Source: Rhizobiales bacterium CCH10-E5 (GTDB lineage Bacteria > Pseudomonadota > Alphaproteobacteria > Rhizobiales > Beijerinckiaceae). Taken from it: a DNA stretch of 55,142 bases. Both the position numbers and the translations under genes were made by a program. Below the pieces are notes generated by a model. That model was not told the DNA's origin, did not search any database, and saw only the letters and a list, made by a program, of their open reading frames with translations. Shown in pieces: positions 45,255 to 54,184 of this stretch; within the stretch, counting starts at the first letter, position 1; each line of letters starts with the position of its first letter. Location of the stretch: assembly GCA_001556125.1 (NCBI GenBank), contig LSIG01000236.1:1-55142 (forward strand), given 5' to 3'.

Positions 45255-46235
45255 TCAGGCGCCGTCAGCAGCCGCCTCGTCGCGGCGGATGCGGGCCGCG
45301 AAGCCGCTGAGGATCCACGGCATCAGATAGATCGGGAACTGCGCCAGCGCGAAGAAGAGGAAGGTCGAGGGCGGCACGCCGGCCCCCAGCGCGGCGACGA
45401 TCATGCCCATGTTGCGCTGGCCCGCGCCATATCCGACCATGAAGCGCTCCGAGCGCCGCAGGAAGCGCAGCGCGCCGTAGCTGAGGACGAGCCCCACAAT
45501 CGAGACGGCGAAGGCACAGGCGAGGAAGCCGCCGACACGGAACGGGTTGTCGAAAGCGGCGTTCGTGACGCCGTCCATCGCGGCGATCGCGAAGACGAAA
45601 TACATCAGCACCCCGAAACCATCGAGATTGGCCTTCATCGCCTTGATGCGCGCCATGCCGAGCGCCCAGCGCAGAAACGAGGCCGCCGCCATGCCGCCGC
45701 CGACGAAGAGCAGCAGCCGCAGCGTCAGCACCCAGCGGTCGAGCGGCACAGCGGCGCCCGCCAGCACTTCCACCAGCATCGGCGCGACGATCGGGCTCGC
45801 CACAGTGGTGATGATGACGCCGGCAATGATCAGCGACGGCTCGAAACCGTAGAGGATCGCCACCGCGGGCGAGGACATGATCGGCGGCGCCGCGGCCAGG
45901 ATCGCCAGCCCGAGCAGCAGGCCGGGGTCGATGGCGTCCCGCCCGACGAGCAGGAAGGCCCCGCCGATCAGCACGACGGGTGCCGCCACCATCCACAGGC
46001 AGGTCAGGATCAGCCGCCCCGGGCTGCGCAGCAGGCCCGCGATGATCCGCAGATCCGCGCGCATGAACACGATGGTGGTGAAGCAGAAGATCGTCACCGG
46101 CAGCAGCGGCCGCGCGGCCGCCGAAAACTGCGGCAACGCCAGCCCCAGAAAGATCGACAGCGCGAACCCTTGCGTGCCGTAGCGCCCGAGCCAGGCGAGT
46201 CCGGAAGCCAGTGAAGCGGCGATGCGCATGAGCAT
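45255..46235 (-). CDS. BASS-family (bile acid:sodium symporter-like) transporter
   Basis: A 326-residue inner-membrane protein with about nine to ten hydrophobic helices, including AAPPIMSSPAVAILYG and GYGAGQRNMGMIVAALG, typical of the BASS/SBF family of sodium-coupled organic anion carriers. The substrate is unknown. The start is uncertain: ATG at 46235 or two codons later; the frame is open to 46307. It is divergent from the DadA-like oxidase gene, with the 264-base region between them holding CGCAA repeats. Confidence 0.85.
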   Translation of the reverse strand: MLMRIAASLASGLAWLGRYGTQGFALSIFLGLALPQFSAAARPLLPVTIFCFTTIVFMRADLRIIAGLLRSPGRLILTCLWMVAAPVVLIGGAFLLVGRDAIDPGLLLGLAILAAAPPIMSSPAVAILYGFEPSLIIAGVIITTVASPIVAPMLVEVLAGAAVPLDRWVLTLRLLLFVGGGMAAASFLRWALGMARIKAMKANLDGFGVLMYFVFAIAAMDGVTNAAFDNPFRVGGFLACAFAVSIVGLVLSYGALRFLRRSERFMVGYGAGQRNMGMIVAALGAGVPPSTFLFFALAQFPIYLMPWILSGFAARIRRDEAAADGA

Positions 46236-46390
46236 GGAGACGGGGAGACTCGGACGGCCGGACGAAGCGCGACACTGACCGATCGACAGCCGTCCGTCAC
46301 CCGCCACCGCGGCAGCCCCCCTCTGCGTCCGCAGGAAATTGCGCCAGAAAGGCCGTTTGCCGGCTTGTACTTACGCAGTGGATGCCGCTG

Positions 46391-46429
46391 GCGCAAATCT
46401 TGCGAAACTTCAGGCGCAACCACGCAAAA
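46391..46429. promoter_or_regulatory. CGCAA repeat cluster upstream of the DadA-like gene
   Basis: A perfect palindrome CGCAA-ATC-TTGCG (46392-46404) is followed by two more direct CGCAA motifs (46415-46419 and 46423-46427). The cluster is 71-108 bases before the oxidase start. It looks like a regulator binding array; no regulator family is assigned. Confidence 0.45.
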
Positions 46430-46499
46430 TCCGGTCGTGCCGCTGACAAGCCGCGCCGAACGGCTATTTTTGTGCGGGTTTCACGGTGAGGAGCGGGTG

Positions 46500-47750
46500 A
46501 TGGCGACGGATACGATCGTTCTCGGGGCAGGCATCGTCGGGATTTCCGTGGCGCTGCACCTGCAGAAAGCGGGCCGCTCGGTCCTGCTCGTCGACAAGCG
46601 CGCGCCGGGCGAGGAAACCAGCTACGGCAATGCCGGCCTGATCCAGCGCGAGGGCGTCTACCCTTACGGCTTCCCGCATGATTTCGGCGCGCTGATCCGC
46701 TACGCGATGAACAACACCATCGACGCGCATTACCACTGGAGCGCGATCCCCAAGCTCGCGCCCTTCCTCTGGTCCTACTGGATGCATTCGCGCGCCTCCC
46801 AGCACGAGGCGATCGCGCATAAATACGCCACCCTGATCGAGCATTGCGTCAGCGAGCATGATGCGCTCGCGCAGGAAGCCGGTGCGACCGGGCTTTTGCG
46901 CCGGAAGGGCTGGATGAAGGTGTTCCGCACTACGGCCCAGCAGGACGAGCGCCTGGCCGAGGCCGCGCGCTGGAACCGGGATTTCGGCCTCAACTACAAG
47001 GCCCTCGACAAGGAGACGCTGAAGGCCGAGGAGCCGCATCTCGACCATGACAGCCTGGTCGGCGGCCTGCACTGGACCGATCCGGTCACGGTGATCGACC
47101 CGCTCGGACTCTCGAAGGCCTATGTCGCGCGCTTCGAGGAACTCGGCGGCAGACTCGCGCTCGGCGATGCCGGCACGCTCGCGCAGGACGGCGCGGAGTG
47201 GAGAGTCACACTCGCCGACGGCACCACCGCCCAGGCCCGCGACGTCATCGTCGCGCTCGGCCCCTGGGCCGATGTGCTCTCGCGCAGGCTCGGCTATAAC
47301 CTGCCGCTGGCGGTCAAGCGCGGCTACCACATGCACTACAAGGCGCAGGGCAATGCGGTGCTGAACCACCCGGTGCTCGATACCGAGCGCGGCTATTTCC
47401 TCGCCCCGATGCAGCAGGGCGTCCGCCTGACCACCGGCGCCGAATTCGCCGACCGCGACGCGCCCAAGACGCCGGTCCAGCTCGAGCGCGCCGAGCCGAT
47501 CGCCCGCACGCTGTTCCCGCTCGGCGAGCGGATCGACCCCGAGCCCTGGCTTGGCCGCCGCCCCTGCACGCCGGACATGATGCCGATCATCGGTCCGGCT
47601 CCCAAGCACAAGGGCCTCTGGTTCTCCTTCGGCCACGCCCATCACGGGCTGACGCTGGCCGCCGTCACCGGCCGTATGATCGCGGAGATGGTCACGGGCC
47701 AGAAGGTCTTCGTCGATCCGACGCCCTTTGCCCCGGCGCGCTTCGCCTGA
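46500..47750 (+). CDS. FAD-dependent D-amino-acid dehydrogenase-like oxidase (second copy)
   Basis: A 416-residue DadA-like FAD oxidoreductase with the GAGIVG loop (8-13) and LGRRPCTPDMMPIIG near the C-terminus. It is clearly a different paralogue from the one at 33133-34365 and does not share its neighbours. GAGGAG at 46488-46493 precedes the ATG at 46500. It is convergent with murI (9-base gap), which makes D-glutamate; a joint role in D-amino-acid handling is possible but not shown. Confidence 0.92.
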   Translation: MATDTIVLGAGIVGISVALHLQKAGRSVLLVDKRAPGEETSYGNAGLIQREGVYPYGFPHDFGALIRYAMNNTIDAHYHWSAIPKLAPFLWSYWMHSRASQHEAIAHKYATLIEHCVSEHDALAQEAGATGLLRRKGWMKVFRTTAQQDERLAEAARWNRDFGLNYKALDKETLKAEEPHLDHDSLVGGLHWTDPVTVIDPLGLSKAYVARFEELGGRLALGDAGTLAQDGAEWRVTLADGTTAQARDVIVALGPWADVLSRRLGYNLPLAVKRGYHMHYKAQGNAVLNHPVLDTERGYFLAPMQQGVRLTTGAEFADRDAPKTPVQLERAEPIARTLFPLGERIDPEPWLGRRPCTPDMMPIIGPAPKHKGLWFSFGHAHHGLTLAAVTGRMIAEMVTGQKVFVDPTPFAPARFA

Positions 47751-47759
47751 GGCCTGGCC

Positions 47760-48629
47760 TCAGCTGGCGAGCAGCATCGGCTCGATCTGCACCTCGGCCA
47801 GCCCGCGACCGGCGAGAGCGATGCGCAGCGGGCCGGTGATGCCGGCGCCCGAGGTGAAGACCGCGACGGCCTCATGGCCGCCCGCCCGCTCGGCCGCGAT
47901 CTCGGGCCCGAGCAGTTGCCCGACGCGCCGTGCGATCGCCGGCGCCGGGTCGATCCATTCCACCGGCCAGGGGGCGACGCGCCGCATCGGCTCCAGCAGC
48001 AGCGGGTAATGCGTGCAGGAGAGCGTCACCACATCGGTGCGGCGCCCCTCCCGCTCGACGAAACAGGGCGCGATCTCGGCGGCGACCGCGTCATCCTCCA
48101 CCCGCTCGCCCTTCAAGGCGGCCTCGGCCAGCGCGGCGAGCCCCGTCGCGCCGACCAGCGTGACCTCGCAGCCGCCGGCATAGGTCGAGACCAGCCCGCG
48201 CGTGTAGTCGCGTGCCACGGTGCCGGGCGTCGCCAGCACCGAGATCAGTCCCGAGCGTGTGGCGGCAGCCGCCGGCTTGATCGCCGGCACGGTGCCGACG
48301 AAGGGAATGGCGAAGCGCGCCCGCAGCGCCGGCAGCACCAGCGTCGAAGCGGTGTTGCAGGCGATCACCACGAGATCGGGACGATGGCGCGCGACCAGCC
48401 GCTCCATCACCGCCAGCACGCGGGCGACCAGCGCCCCCTCCTCCAACCGGCCGTAGGGGAAGCCGGCATCGTCGGCGGCATAGACGATGTCGGCGCCGCG
48501 GCAGGCTTCCGTCACGCGCGCCAGCACGGTCAGTCCGCCCAGCCCGGAATCGAAGACGAGGATGGTCGGCACCGGACGCGCCAGCACGGCGGGACGATGC
48601 GTGGTTCCGGCCAGGAGATCGACCTGCAT
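47760..48629 (-). CDS. murI: glutamate racemase
   Basis: A 289-residue racemase that supplies D-glutamate for peptidoglycan. ILVFDSGLGGLTVL, first catalytic Cys in ACNTAST and second in SCTHYPLLL are all present. The first 20 residues before FDSGLGG are longer than usual, so a later start is possible. Confidence 0.96.
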   Translation of the reverse strand: MQVDLLAGTTHRPAVLARPVPTILVFDSGLGGLTVLARVTEACRGADIVYAADDAGFPYGRLEEGALVARVLAVMERLVARHRPDLVVIACNTASTLVLPALRARFAIPFVGTVPAIKPAAAATRSGLISVLATPGTVARDYTRGLVSTYAGGCEVTLVGATGLAALAEAALKGERVEDDAVAAEIAPCFVEREGRRTDVVTLSCTHYPLLLEPMRRVAPWPVEWIDPAPAIARRVGQLLGPEIAAERAGGHEAVAVFTSGAGITGPLRIALAGRGLAEVQIEPMLLAS

Positions 48630-48722
48630 GCGCGAGCGGCCCGGGAGCGTGACGAAGGCGGCGATTCCGCCAGAGCCCGGTTAAGGGACCGTCAAGAAAC
48701 CGCAAAGGCGCCGCGGAGAATT

Positions 48723-48741
48723 TAGTTGACTGAGTCCACTA
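48723..48741. promoter_or_regulatory. palindromic operator upstream of the MarR-GNAT gene
   Basis: TAGTTGAC-TGA-GTCCACTA, a 19-base near-perfect palindrome with one mismatch, 33 bases before the start. The TTGAC core and spacing match typical MarR sites, implying autoregulation. Confidence 0.65.
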
Positions 48742-48773
48742 TCCTGGATCTGATGGAAGGCGGAGGGGCCGCC

Positions 48774-49700
48774 ATGTCCGATCTCGCCTATGCCGTCTCG
48801 GCGCTGCGCCGCTTCAACCGCTTCCATACGCGCTTCGTGGGCGCGTTGGGTGGCAGCCTGCTGGGCTCGGGTTTCACCCTGACCGAAGCCCGCGTTCTCT
48901 ATGAACTCGCCACGCGCGACGGCTGGCGCGCCGGCGATCTGGCGAAGGCGCTCGGGCTCGACCCCGCCTATCTCTCGCGCATCCTCAAACGTTTCGCCGC
49001 GGAAGGCTGGCTGCTGCGAGAGCGCTCGACCGCCGATGGGCGGGCCCTGACCTTGCGCCTGAGCGAGGCCGGACACGCGGTCTTCCGCCCGCTCGACGAG
49101 GCTTCGCAGGCGGAGGCCGCCGATCGGCTGCGCGCGCTCGACGAGCCGGGACGCGCCCGACTCGTCGCGGCGCTGACCGAAGCCGAGGCGCTGCTTTCGG
49201 GGGCCTCCGCAGCGCCGGGCCCGGCGCCCGTCATCCGCCCGCATCGCCCCGGCGATATGGGCTGGGTGATCGCGGCGCACGGCCGGATCTATGCGGAGGA
49301 TTATGGCTGGGACATCGCATTCGAGGCCTTCGTCGCCGAGATCGCCGCCGGCTTCCTGCGCGAATTCCGCCCCGACCTGGAACAGGGACTGATCGCCGAG
49401 CGTGACGGGCAGATCCTCGGCTCGGCCTTCGTGATGCACGAGAGCGACGAGACCGCGAAGCTGCGCATGGTCATCGTCGACCGGCCGGGGCGCGGGCTCG
49501 GCCTCGGCAAGGGACTGGTGCGCGAGGCGATCCGCTTCGCGCGGACGGCCGGCTACCGGCGCATGCAGCTCTGGACCAACGACATCCTGCATGCGGCCCG
49601 CGCGATCTACATCGCCGAGGGATTCAAGCTGATTGCCGAAGAGAAACACCACTCCTTCGGCCAGGACCTCGTCGGCCAGAATTGGGAGCTGGTGCTGTAG
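48774..49700 (+). CDS. MarR regulator fused to a GNAT acetyltransferase
   Basis: A 308-residue two-domain protein. Residues about 1-140 form a MarR winged helix (LTEARVLYELATRDGWRAGD, LDPAYLSRILKRFAAEGWL, with the wing at ERSTADGRALTL). Residues about 152-308 form a GNAT N-acetyltransferase (acetyl-CoA loop RGLGLGKGLV). MarR-GNAT fusions are a known architecture; the enzyme's target is unknown. ATG at 48774 has GGAGGGG at 48762-48768; a TTG at 48726 lies inside the operator and is rejected. Confidence 0.9.
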   Translation: MSDLAYAVSALRRFNRFHTRFVGALGGSLLGSGFTLTEARVLYELATRDGWRAGDLAKALGLDPAYLSRILKRFAAEGWLLRERSTADGRALTLRLSEAGHAVFRPLDEASQAEAADRLRALDEPGRARLVAALTEAEALLSGASAAPGPAPVIRPHRPGDMGWVIAAHGRIYAEDYGWDIAFEAFVAEIAAGFLREFRPDLEQGLIAERDGQILGSAFVMHESDETAKLRMVIVDRPGRGLGLGKGLVREAIRFARTAGYRRMQLWTNDILHAARAIYIAEGFKLIAEEKHHSFGQDLVGQNWELVL

Positions 49701-49707
49701 CGGCGCC

Positions 49708-51024
49708 TCAGGCCTTGATCCGCGCCACGGCCGCTGCCGCTGCGCGCCCCGCCAGCGTCGCCCCGCCGACGGTCATGGCGCCGCCGCCGGCGGTGGCCTC
49801 GCCGGCGATGAAGAGGCGCCCGCCGATCGGCTCGGCCAACTGCTCACGCGCCGCCTCCCGGCCCGGCAGACAGACCGAATAGGAGCCGCGCGAGAACGGG
49901 TCGGTCCACCAGGCCGGGAAGGAGATGCCGGTCACAGCCTTGCGGATGTCGGAACCGATCATCGCCGACAGCAGCGTCGTCAGATGGTCGCGCGCGGCGC
50001 CCGGCCCCGCCAGCGACAATTCACGCGCGTGATCGCCGCCGCAGAAGGCGACGATCATGTCCTTGTCGTCCGGGAACAGGTCGAAATTCATCAGCCGCTT
50101 CGGCGAGCCGGCCTCTAGGAAGCTGGTCCCCGGCGAAATGCCGAAACGATTCCCCTCGACCTTCAGCGCAATCTTGGTCAGCGCCCCCATGCCGATCCCG
50201 TCGAGGGCATCGCGGGTGCGGGCCGGCAGCGCGGGCGTGAAGCGGATCGCACCGGCCTTGAGCACGCCGACCGGCACCGTGACGATGCAGGCCTGCGCCC
50301 GCAGCATGCCCGACGGCGTCGTCACGCTCACGCCCGGCCCGTCCCAGCGGATCTCGCTGACGGGCTGGTTCAGCCGGATGTCGAGCCCGGCCCCGTGCCG
50401 CGCAACCAGGTTGCCATAGCCCGATGGAACGAGGAGATCCTCGCCCGCCCAGAGCCGCTGATAGTCGCGCGCCGAAATTCGCTCCGACTCCTCGCCGATC
50501 GAGAGCAAGAGCCCGGACGAGGCGATCGGAACCAGATCCGGACCGAGATCGCCCAGCAGATCGCGGATCGAGAGATCGCGTTTCGTCAGATCGACCGTTT
50601 CCAGCCGCCGGTCGATCTGCCCGAAGGCGCCGCGGCGCCGCTGCCGGTCGGCATCGGCCATCGGTTGACCGCCCGCGAAGACGCGAAATCCGCCGCCCCA
50701 GGATTCGTCGGAGGTCGCGACGCCGAGATCGCGCGCGATCTGGACCCAGGGGTTGCGCTCGGCCCAGTGGATGAACATCGCGCCGGCGTCATAGGCCGGC
50801 CCCAGCGAAGCATCGGTAAAGGCCCGTCCGCCGACCCGGCCACGCGCCTCCAGCACAACGGCCTTGCGGCCCGCGGCCTTGAGGTCATGAGCGGCGGCGA
50901 TACCAGCCGCGCCGGCGCCGATGACGATCACATCGGCCTCGGCGGCATGGCCCTGGCTTGGCGACCACGTTAGCGCGGCCGCCATCGCGGCAGATCCTGT
51001 CAACATGGTGCGGCGGTCGAGCAT
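49708..51024 (-). CDS. Tat-exported flavin monoamine oxidase
   Basis: A 438-residue FAD-dependent amine oxidase. It begins with a twin-arginine signal (LDRRTMLTG, then a hydrophobic stretch to HAAEA), the FAD loop VIVIGAGAAGIAAA (about 32-45) and GRVGGRAFT. Export by Tat places it in the periplasm. The substrate amine is unknown. It is convergent with the MarR-GNAT gene, 7 bases apart. Confidence 0.92.
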   Translation of the reverse strand: MLDRRTMLTGSAAMAAALTWSPSQGHAAEADVIVIGAGAAGIAAAHDLKAAGRKAVVLEARGRVGGRAFTDASLGPAYDAGAMFIHWAERNPWVQIARDLGVATSDESWGGGFRVFAGGQPMADADRQRRRGAFGQIDRRLETVDLTKRDLSIRDLLGDLGPDLVPIASSGLLLSIGEESERISARDYQRLWAGEDLLVPSGYGNLVARHGAGLDIRLNQPVSEIRWDGPGVSVTTPSGMLRAQACIVTVPVGVLKAGAIRFTPALPARTRDALDGIGMGALTKIALKVEGNRFGISPGTSFLEAGSPKRLMNFDLFPDDKDMIVAFCGGDHARELSLAGPGAARDHLTTLLSAMIGSDIRKAVTGISFPAWWTDPFSRGSYSVCLPGREAAREQLAEPIGGRLFIAGEATAGGGAMTVGGATLAGRAAAAAVARIKA

Positions 51025-51385
51025 GGCGGAGGAGCGTCCGGTTCAGACGCTCATGTTGGGACCCTGCCCTTGCGTTGCAACAGGAACATGTCCGCCCCGG
51101 TGGCGCGGCCGTTCACGAGATCGGGAGGGCATGGGCATCACCCTGAGCGATCAGGGGCCTTTCTTTAGAACAATGTAAAACGAAGATTTCATTGGAGCGA
51201 TTTCACGACTGTGTCTTGATCGCATCGGATTATGTGCTTTCGATGGCAGATGATTGACAGTCTTCGACTCGGACAATATCCGAAGACAGCCTTATCGAGC
51301 GTATAAGGCCTTGTTTATATTCATTTTAAACGTAACGCGCGCGACGGCTCCGGCCGCCTGCGTCGGCAAGGGTGGGTCAAGGGCG
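51025..51385. other. 361-base AT-rich upstream region of the TonB receptor
   Basis: Markedly richer in A/T than the rest of the window. Two imperfect palindromes resemble iron-control boxes: TTTAGAACAATGTAAA (51164-51179) and TTTATATTCATTTTAAA (51314-51330), each with five of seven matching arm positions. A 7-base inverted repeat GTCTTCG/CGAAGAC lies at 51260-51287. TTGACA at 51254-51259 may be a -35. No gene is seen. Confidence 0.4.
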
Positions 51386-53671
51386 ATGGAGATCTCTTCA
51401 GTCAGGTTGCGCGAGGGTGTCGCGCTGGGAACGCTTGCGGCGCTGCTGCTGGCGACGCCGGCTCTCGCGCAACAGCAAAACCGCGGCCGCACAACGGCGC
51501 CCGCTTCTGCCGCCGAGGCGCCCGTCCTGCTCGACCAGATCACCGTCGAAGGTGCCGCGCCGGGCCAGGCGCTCGTCGCCGGTCCGACCACGACGCGCAC
51601 GACACGCGAGCAGCTCGACCGCCAGCAGGTCCAGAGCCTGAGCGACCTCTCGACCCGCGTCGAGGCCGGCATCACCTTCAACCGCCAGAACAACAGCCTC
51701 AACATTCGCGGTCTCGACGGCGCGCGCGTGCTGACGACGGTGGACGGCATCCGCCAGCCCTTCCTGATCGACCCCCGGATCAACCGCAGCGGCTCCACCG
51801 CCTTCGATTTCGACTCGCTCTCGACGTTGGACCTGCTGCGCGGCCCCAGCGGCGGCAGCACGATCGGCGCCGGCTCGCTCGGCGGCGTGCTGGCGGTCCG
51901 CACGCTCGATCCGGAGGACATCATCCGCAACGGCCGCAGCTATGGCGCCCTCGCCAAGACCGGCTTCGACAGCACCGATCAGGCCGTGTTCGGCAGCGCC
52001 GCCGCCGCGGCGCGCTTCAACAACACCTGGGCCCTGATCCAGGGCGGCTTCCGCAACGGTCACGAGACCGACAGCGGCGGCACGGTCAAGACCATCGGCG
52101 CCGCCCGCACCGCGCCGAACCCGCGCGACTTCGACCAGTACAGCTTCCTGGCCAAAATCTATCAGTACTCGAACGATCAGGCGCATCGCTTCGGCATGAC
52201 CGCCGAGACCTTCAAGCGCTCGGACCGGATCTACAACCGCGACAACTCGGTCTCGCTGACCGGCAACTACCGGCCCGGCGCCTATCGCACCGGCGAGGAC
52301 GTCCAGCGCGACCGCATCTCGCTGAGCTACGACTACAAGATGCCGGGCTCCTTCTTCGACGAGGCCCATGCCGTCGCCTATTGGCAGCGGCTGAAGCGCA
52401 ACGACCTGACCAACGCCTATCGCTACACCAGCATCGTCGGGCTCTATGCCCGCGACAACGAGAACGAAGAAACCGCCTACGGCTTCAACGGCCACGTCAT
52501 CAAGAACTTCAACACCGGGATGCTGACGCACAAGGTCATCGCCGGCACCGAGTTGCGTATGTCGAGCCTGGAGCAGTACAGCGCCGGCTCCGACGCCTGC
52601 CCCACCCGGCCGGCGAGCGGCATCTACACGGGCGCCTTCACAACCTGCAACAACATCCCCACCAACCAGTCCGAACAGCCCAAGGTCGACGGGCGCCTCG
52701 CCGGCTTCTACATCCAGGACGAGATCGGCCTGCTGCAGAACCGCCTGCGCATCACCCCCGGCCTGCGCTACGACTGGTACGAAGAGAAGCCGCAATACAC
52801 GCCGGCCTATACCAACAGCGCCTCGCGCCCGACCGGCCTGCCCGCCGCCTCGAGCGACTCGGCCTGGTCGCCGCGCATCCGCCTCGAATACGAGGTGCTG
52901 AAGGATACGCCCTGGTTCAAGGACGTGACCGTCTTCGCGCAATGGGCCAAGAGCTTCCGCGCCCCGACGGCCAACGAGCTCTATGGCCGCTTCGGCTCGC
53001 CGACGACCTATCTGCGCACCGGCAACCCGGATCTGCGCCCCGAGGTCGGAAACGGCATCGATGTCGGTGTCCGCTTCGGCGACAAGGCCTTCGGCGGCTC
53101 GCTGACCTATTTCCACACCGACTACCGCAACTTCATCGACACCTATCAGGTCCAGGCCGCCGGCGTCGGCGGGCTCTACCTGCAGGGCGGCATCACCGGC
53201 TACCGCAACGTCGCACGGGCCGAGATCCAGGGCGTCGAGGCGAACATGCAATATGCCTTCGCGCCGAACTGGCTGGTGCGCGGCTCCTTCGCCTACACCC
53301 GCGGCCAGAACAAGGACGACAACACCTTCCTGAACTCGATCCCGCCGATGCAGGGCATCATCGCCGTCGCCTATGGCACCGATCGCTGGGGCGCCGAGGT
53401 CTCGACCAAGCTCGCCAGCAAGCGCGACGACGTCTCCACCTCGGGCACGGATACGGGCTTCAAGGCTCCGGGTTATGCGATCTTCAACGCCACCGCCTGG
53501 TGGAAGCCGCTGCCGCAGATCGCCGATCTCGAGCTGCAGGTCGGCGTCTACAACATCTTCGACCGCAAGTACTGGGACGCCGCCAATGTCCCGCTCTCGC
53601 GGCCCCAGGCGCGCGACTACTACTCCGAGCCCGGCCGCACGGTGAAGGCGACGATGAAGTACCAGTTCTGA
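51386..53671 (+). CDS. TonB-dependent receptor, haemoglobin/transferrin/lactoferrin type
   Basis: A 761-residue outer-membrane receptor. Signal peptide at 1-28 (ending PALA|Q), a TonB-box-like DQITVEG near residue 49, a plug domain (ITFNRQNNSLNIRGLDGARV) and a beta barrel ending in Phe (MKYQF). The size and plug match the haemoglobin/transferrin/lactoferrin family; the actual ligand may be haem or another iron carrier. No TonB, ABC or hmu genes accompany it. The upstream region is AT-rich with possible iron-control sites. The longer frame back to 51254 covers that promoter and is rejected. Confidence 0.9.
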   Translation: MEISSVRLREGVALGTLAALLLATPALAQQQNRGRTTAPASAAEAPVLLDQITVEGAAPGQALVAGPTTTRTTREQLDRQQVQSLSDLSTRVEAGITFNRQNNSLNIRGLDGARVLTTVDGIRQPFLIDPRINRSGSTAFDFDSLSTLDLLRGPSGGSTIGAGSLGGVLAVRTLDPEDIIRNGRSYGALAKTGFDSTDQAVFGSAAAAARFNNTWALIQGGFRNGHETDSGGTVKTIGAARTAPNPRDFDQYSFLAKIYQYSNDQAHRFGMTAETFKRSDRIYNRDNSVSLTGNYRPGAYRTGEDVQRDRISLSYDYKMPGSFFDEAHAVAYWQRLKRNDLTNAYRYTSIVGLYARDNENEETAYGFNGHVIKNFNTGMLTHKVIAGTELRMSSLEQYSAGSDACPTRPASGIYTGAFTTCNNIPTNQSEQPKVDGRLAGFYIQDEIGLLQNRLRITPGLRYDWYEEKPQYTPAYTNSASRPTGLPAASSDSAWSPRIRLEYEVLKDTPWFKDVTVFAQWAKSFRAPTANELYGRFGSPTTYLRTGNPDLRPEVGNGIDVGVRFGDKAFGGSLTYFHTDYRNFIDTYQVQAAGVGGLYLQGGITGYRNVARAEIQGVEANMQYAFAPNWLVRGSFAYTRGQNKDDNTFLNSIPPMQGIIAVAYGTDRWGAEVSTKLASKRDDVSTSGTDTGFKAPGYAIFNATAWWKPLPQIADLELQVGVYNIFDRKYWDAANVPLSRPQARDYYSEPGRTVKATMKYQF

Positions 53672-53704
53672 CGAGCCGCGTTTTCGAGACCCGCGCCACG
53701 TCGC

Positions 53705-53734
53705 CGGCCGGCCCCTTGGGGCCGGCCGTTGTCG
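53705..53734 (+). terminator. probable terminator between the TonB receptor and DUF2267 genes
   Basis: CGGCCGGCCCC and GGGGCCGGCCG (53705-53728) form a perfect palindrome with a tiny TT centre, followed by TTGTCGTT. The U-tract is weak. It could serve both converging genes. Confidence 0.5.
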
Positions 53735-53742
53735 TTGGAGCC

Positions 53743-54165
53743 CTACCCGACCGCCCAGAAGGCTCGCGCCTCCGGTGGCAGGGTCGCGAGGCAGCGCGCG
53801 AAGGCGGCCGCATCGACATGGCCGCGCAGCACCCGCGCCACATCGGCGATCGCGCTCTCGGGCGAGAAATTGTGGTCGATGCGCAGCCGCCGGACCTCCT
53901 CGGTCATCGCGGCGCGGTCCCAATCCGCGACGCGCGGCTCCTGCGGGTCCCAATCCATCACGAAGAGCGCCCGCAGCATCGCCGGCAGCACCTGCGCGAA
54001 GGCGATGGCCTGGGCGAGATCAAGCCGGCGGCGGAAGGCCAGCAGCACGCCCTGCGTCGTCGTGTAGGCCTGGTTGCGGGTCGCCAGCCCCGTGGCCTCG
54101 GCGACCTCGGCCAGGAAGCGCTCGAAATCCTGCGAGGCGAGGCGGTATTCCATCGGCACGGGCAT
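53743..54165 (-). CDS. DUF2267 domain protein
   Basis: A 140-residue helical protein with the DUF2267 pattern: YRLASQDFERFLAEVAEATG, TTTQGVLLAFRRRLDLAQA, and LPAMLRALFVMDW. Function is unknown. AGGAGAG precedes the start at 54165, and it follows TrmJ by 19 bases on the same strand, so they probably share a transcript. Confidence 0.85.
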   Translation of the reverse strand: MPVPMEYRLASQDFERFLAEVAEATGLATRNQAYTTTQGVLLAFRRRLDLAQAIAFAQVLPAMLRALFVMDWDPQEPRVADWDRAAMTEEVRRLRIDHNFSPESAIADVARVLRGHVDAAAFARCLATLPPEARAFWAVG

Positions 54166-54184
54166 CGTCGCTCTCCTGCGGCGG

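Noticed and set aside
48726..48773. TTG start that would lengthen the MarR-GNAT protein by 16 residues
   Set aside because: It lies inside the palindromic operator, and a GGAGGGG ribosome binding site fits the ATG at 48774.
51398..53953. Very long - strand frame opposite the TonB receptor
   Set aside because: Composition shadow of the receptor gene, Ala/Arg/Gly-rich with no domain pattern.
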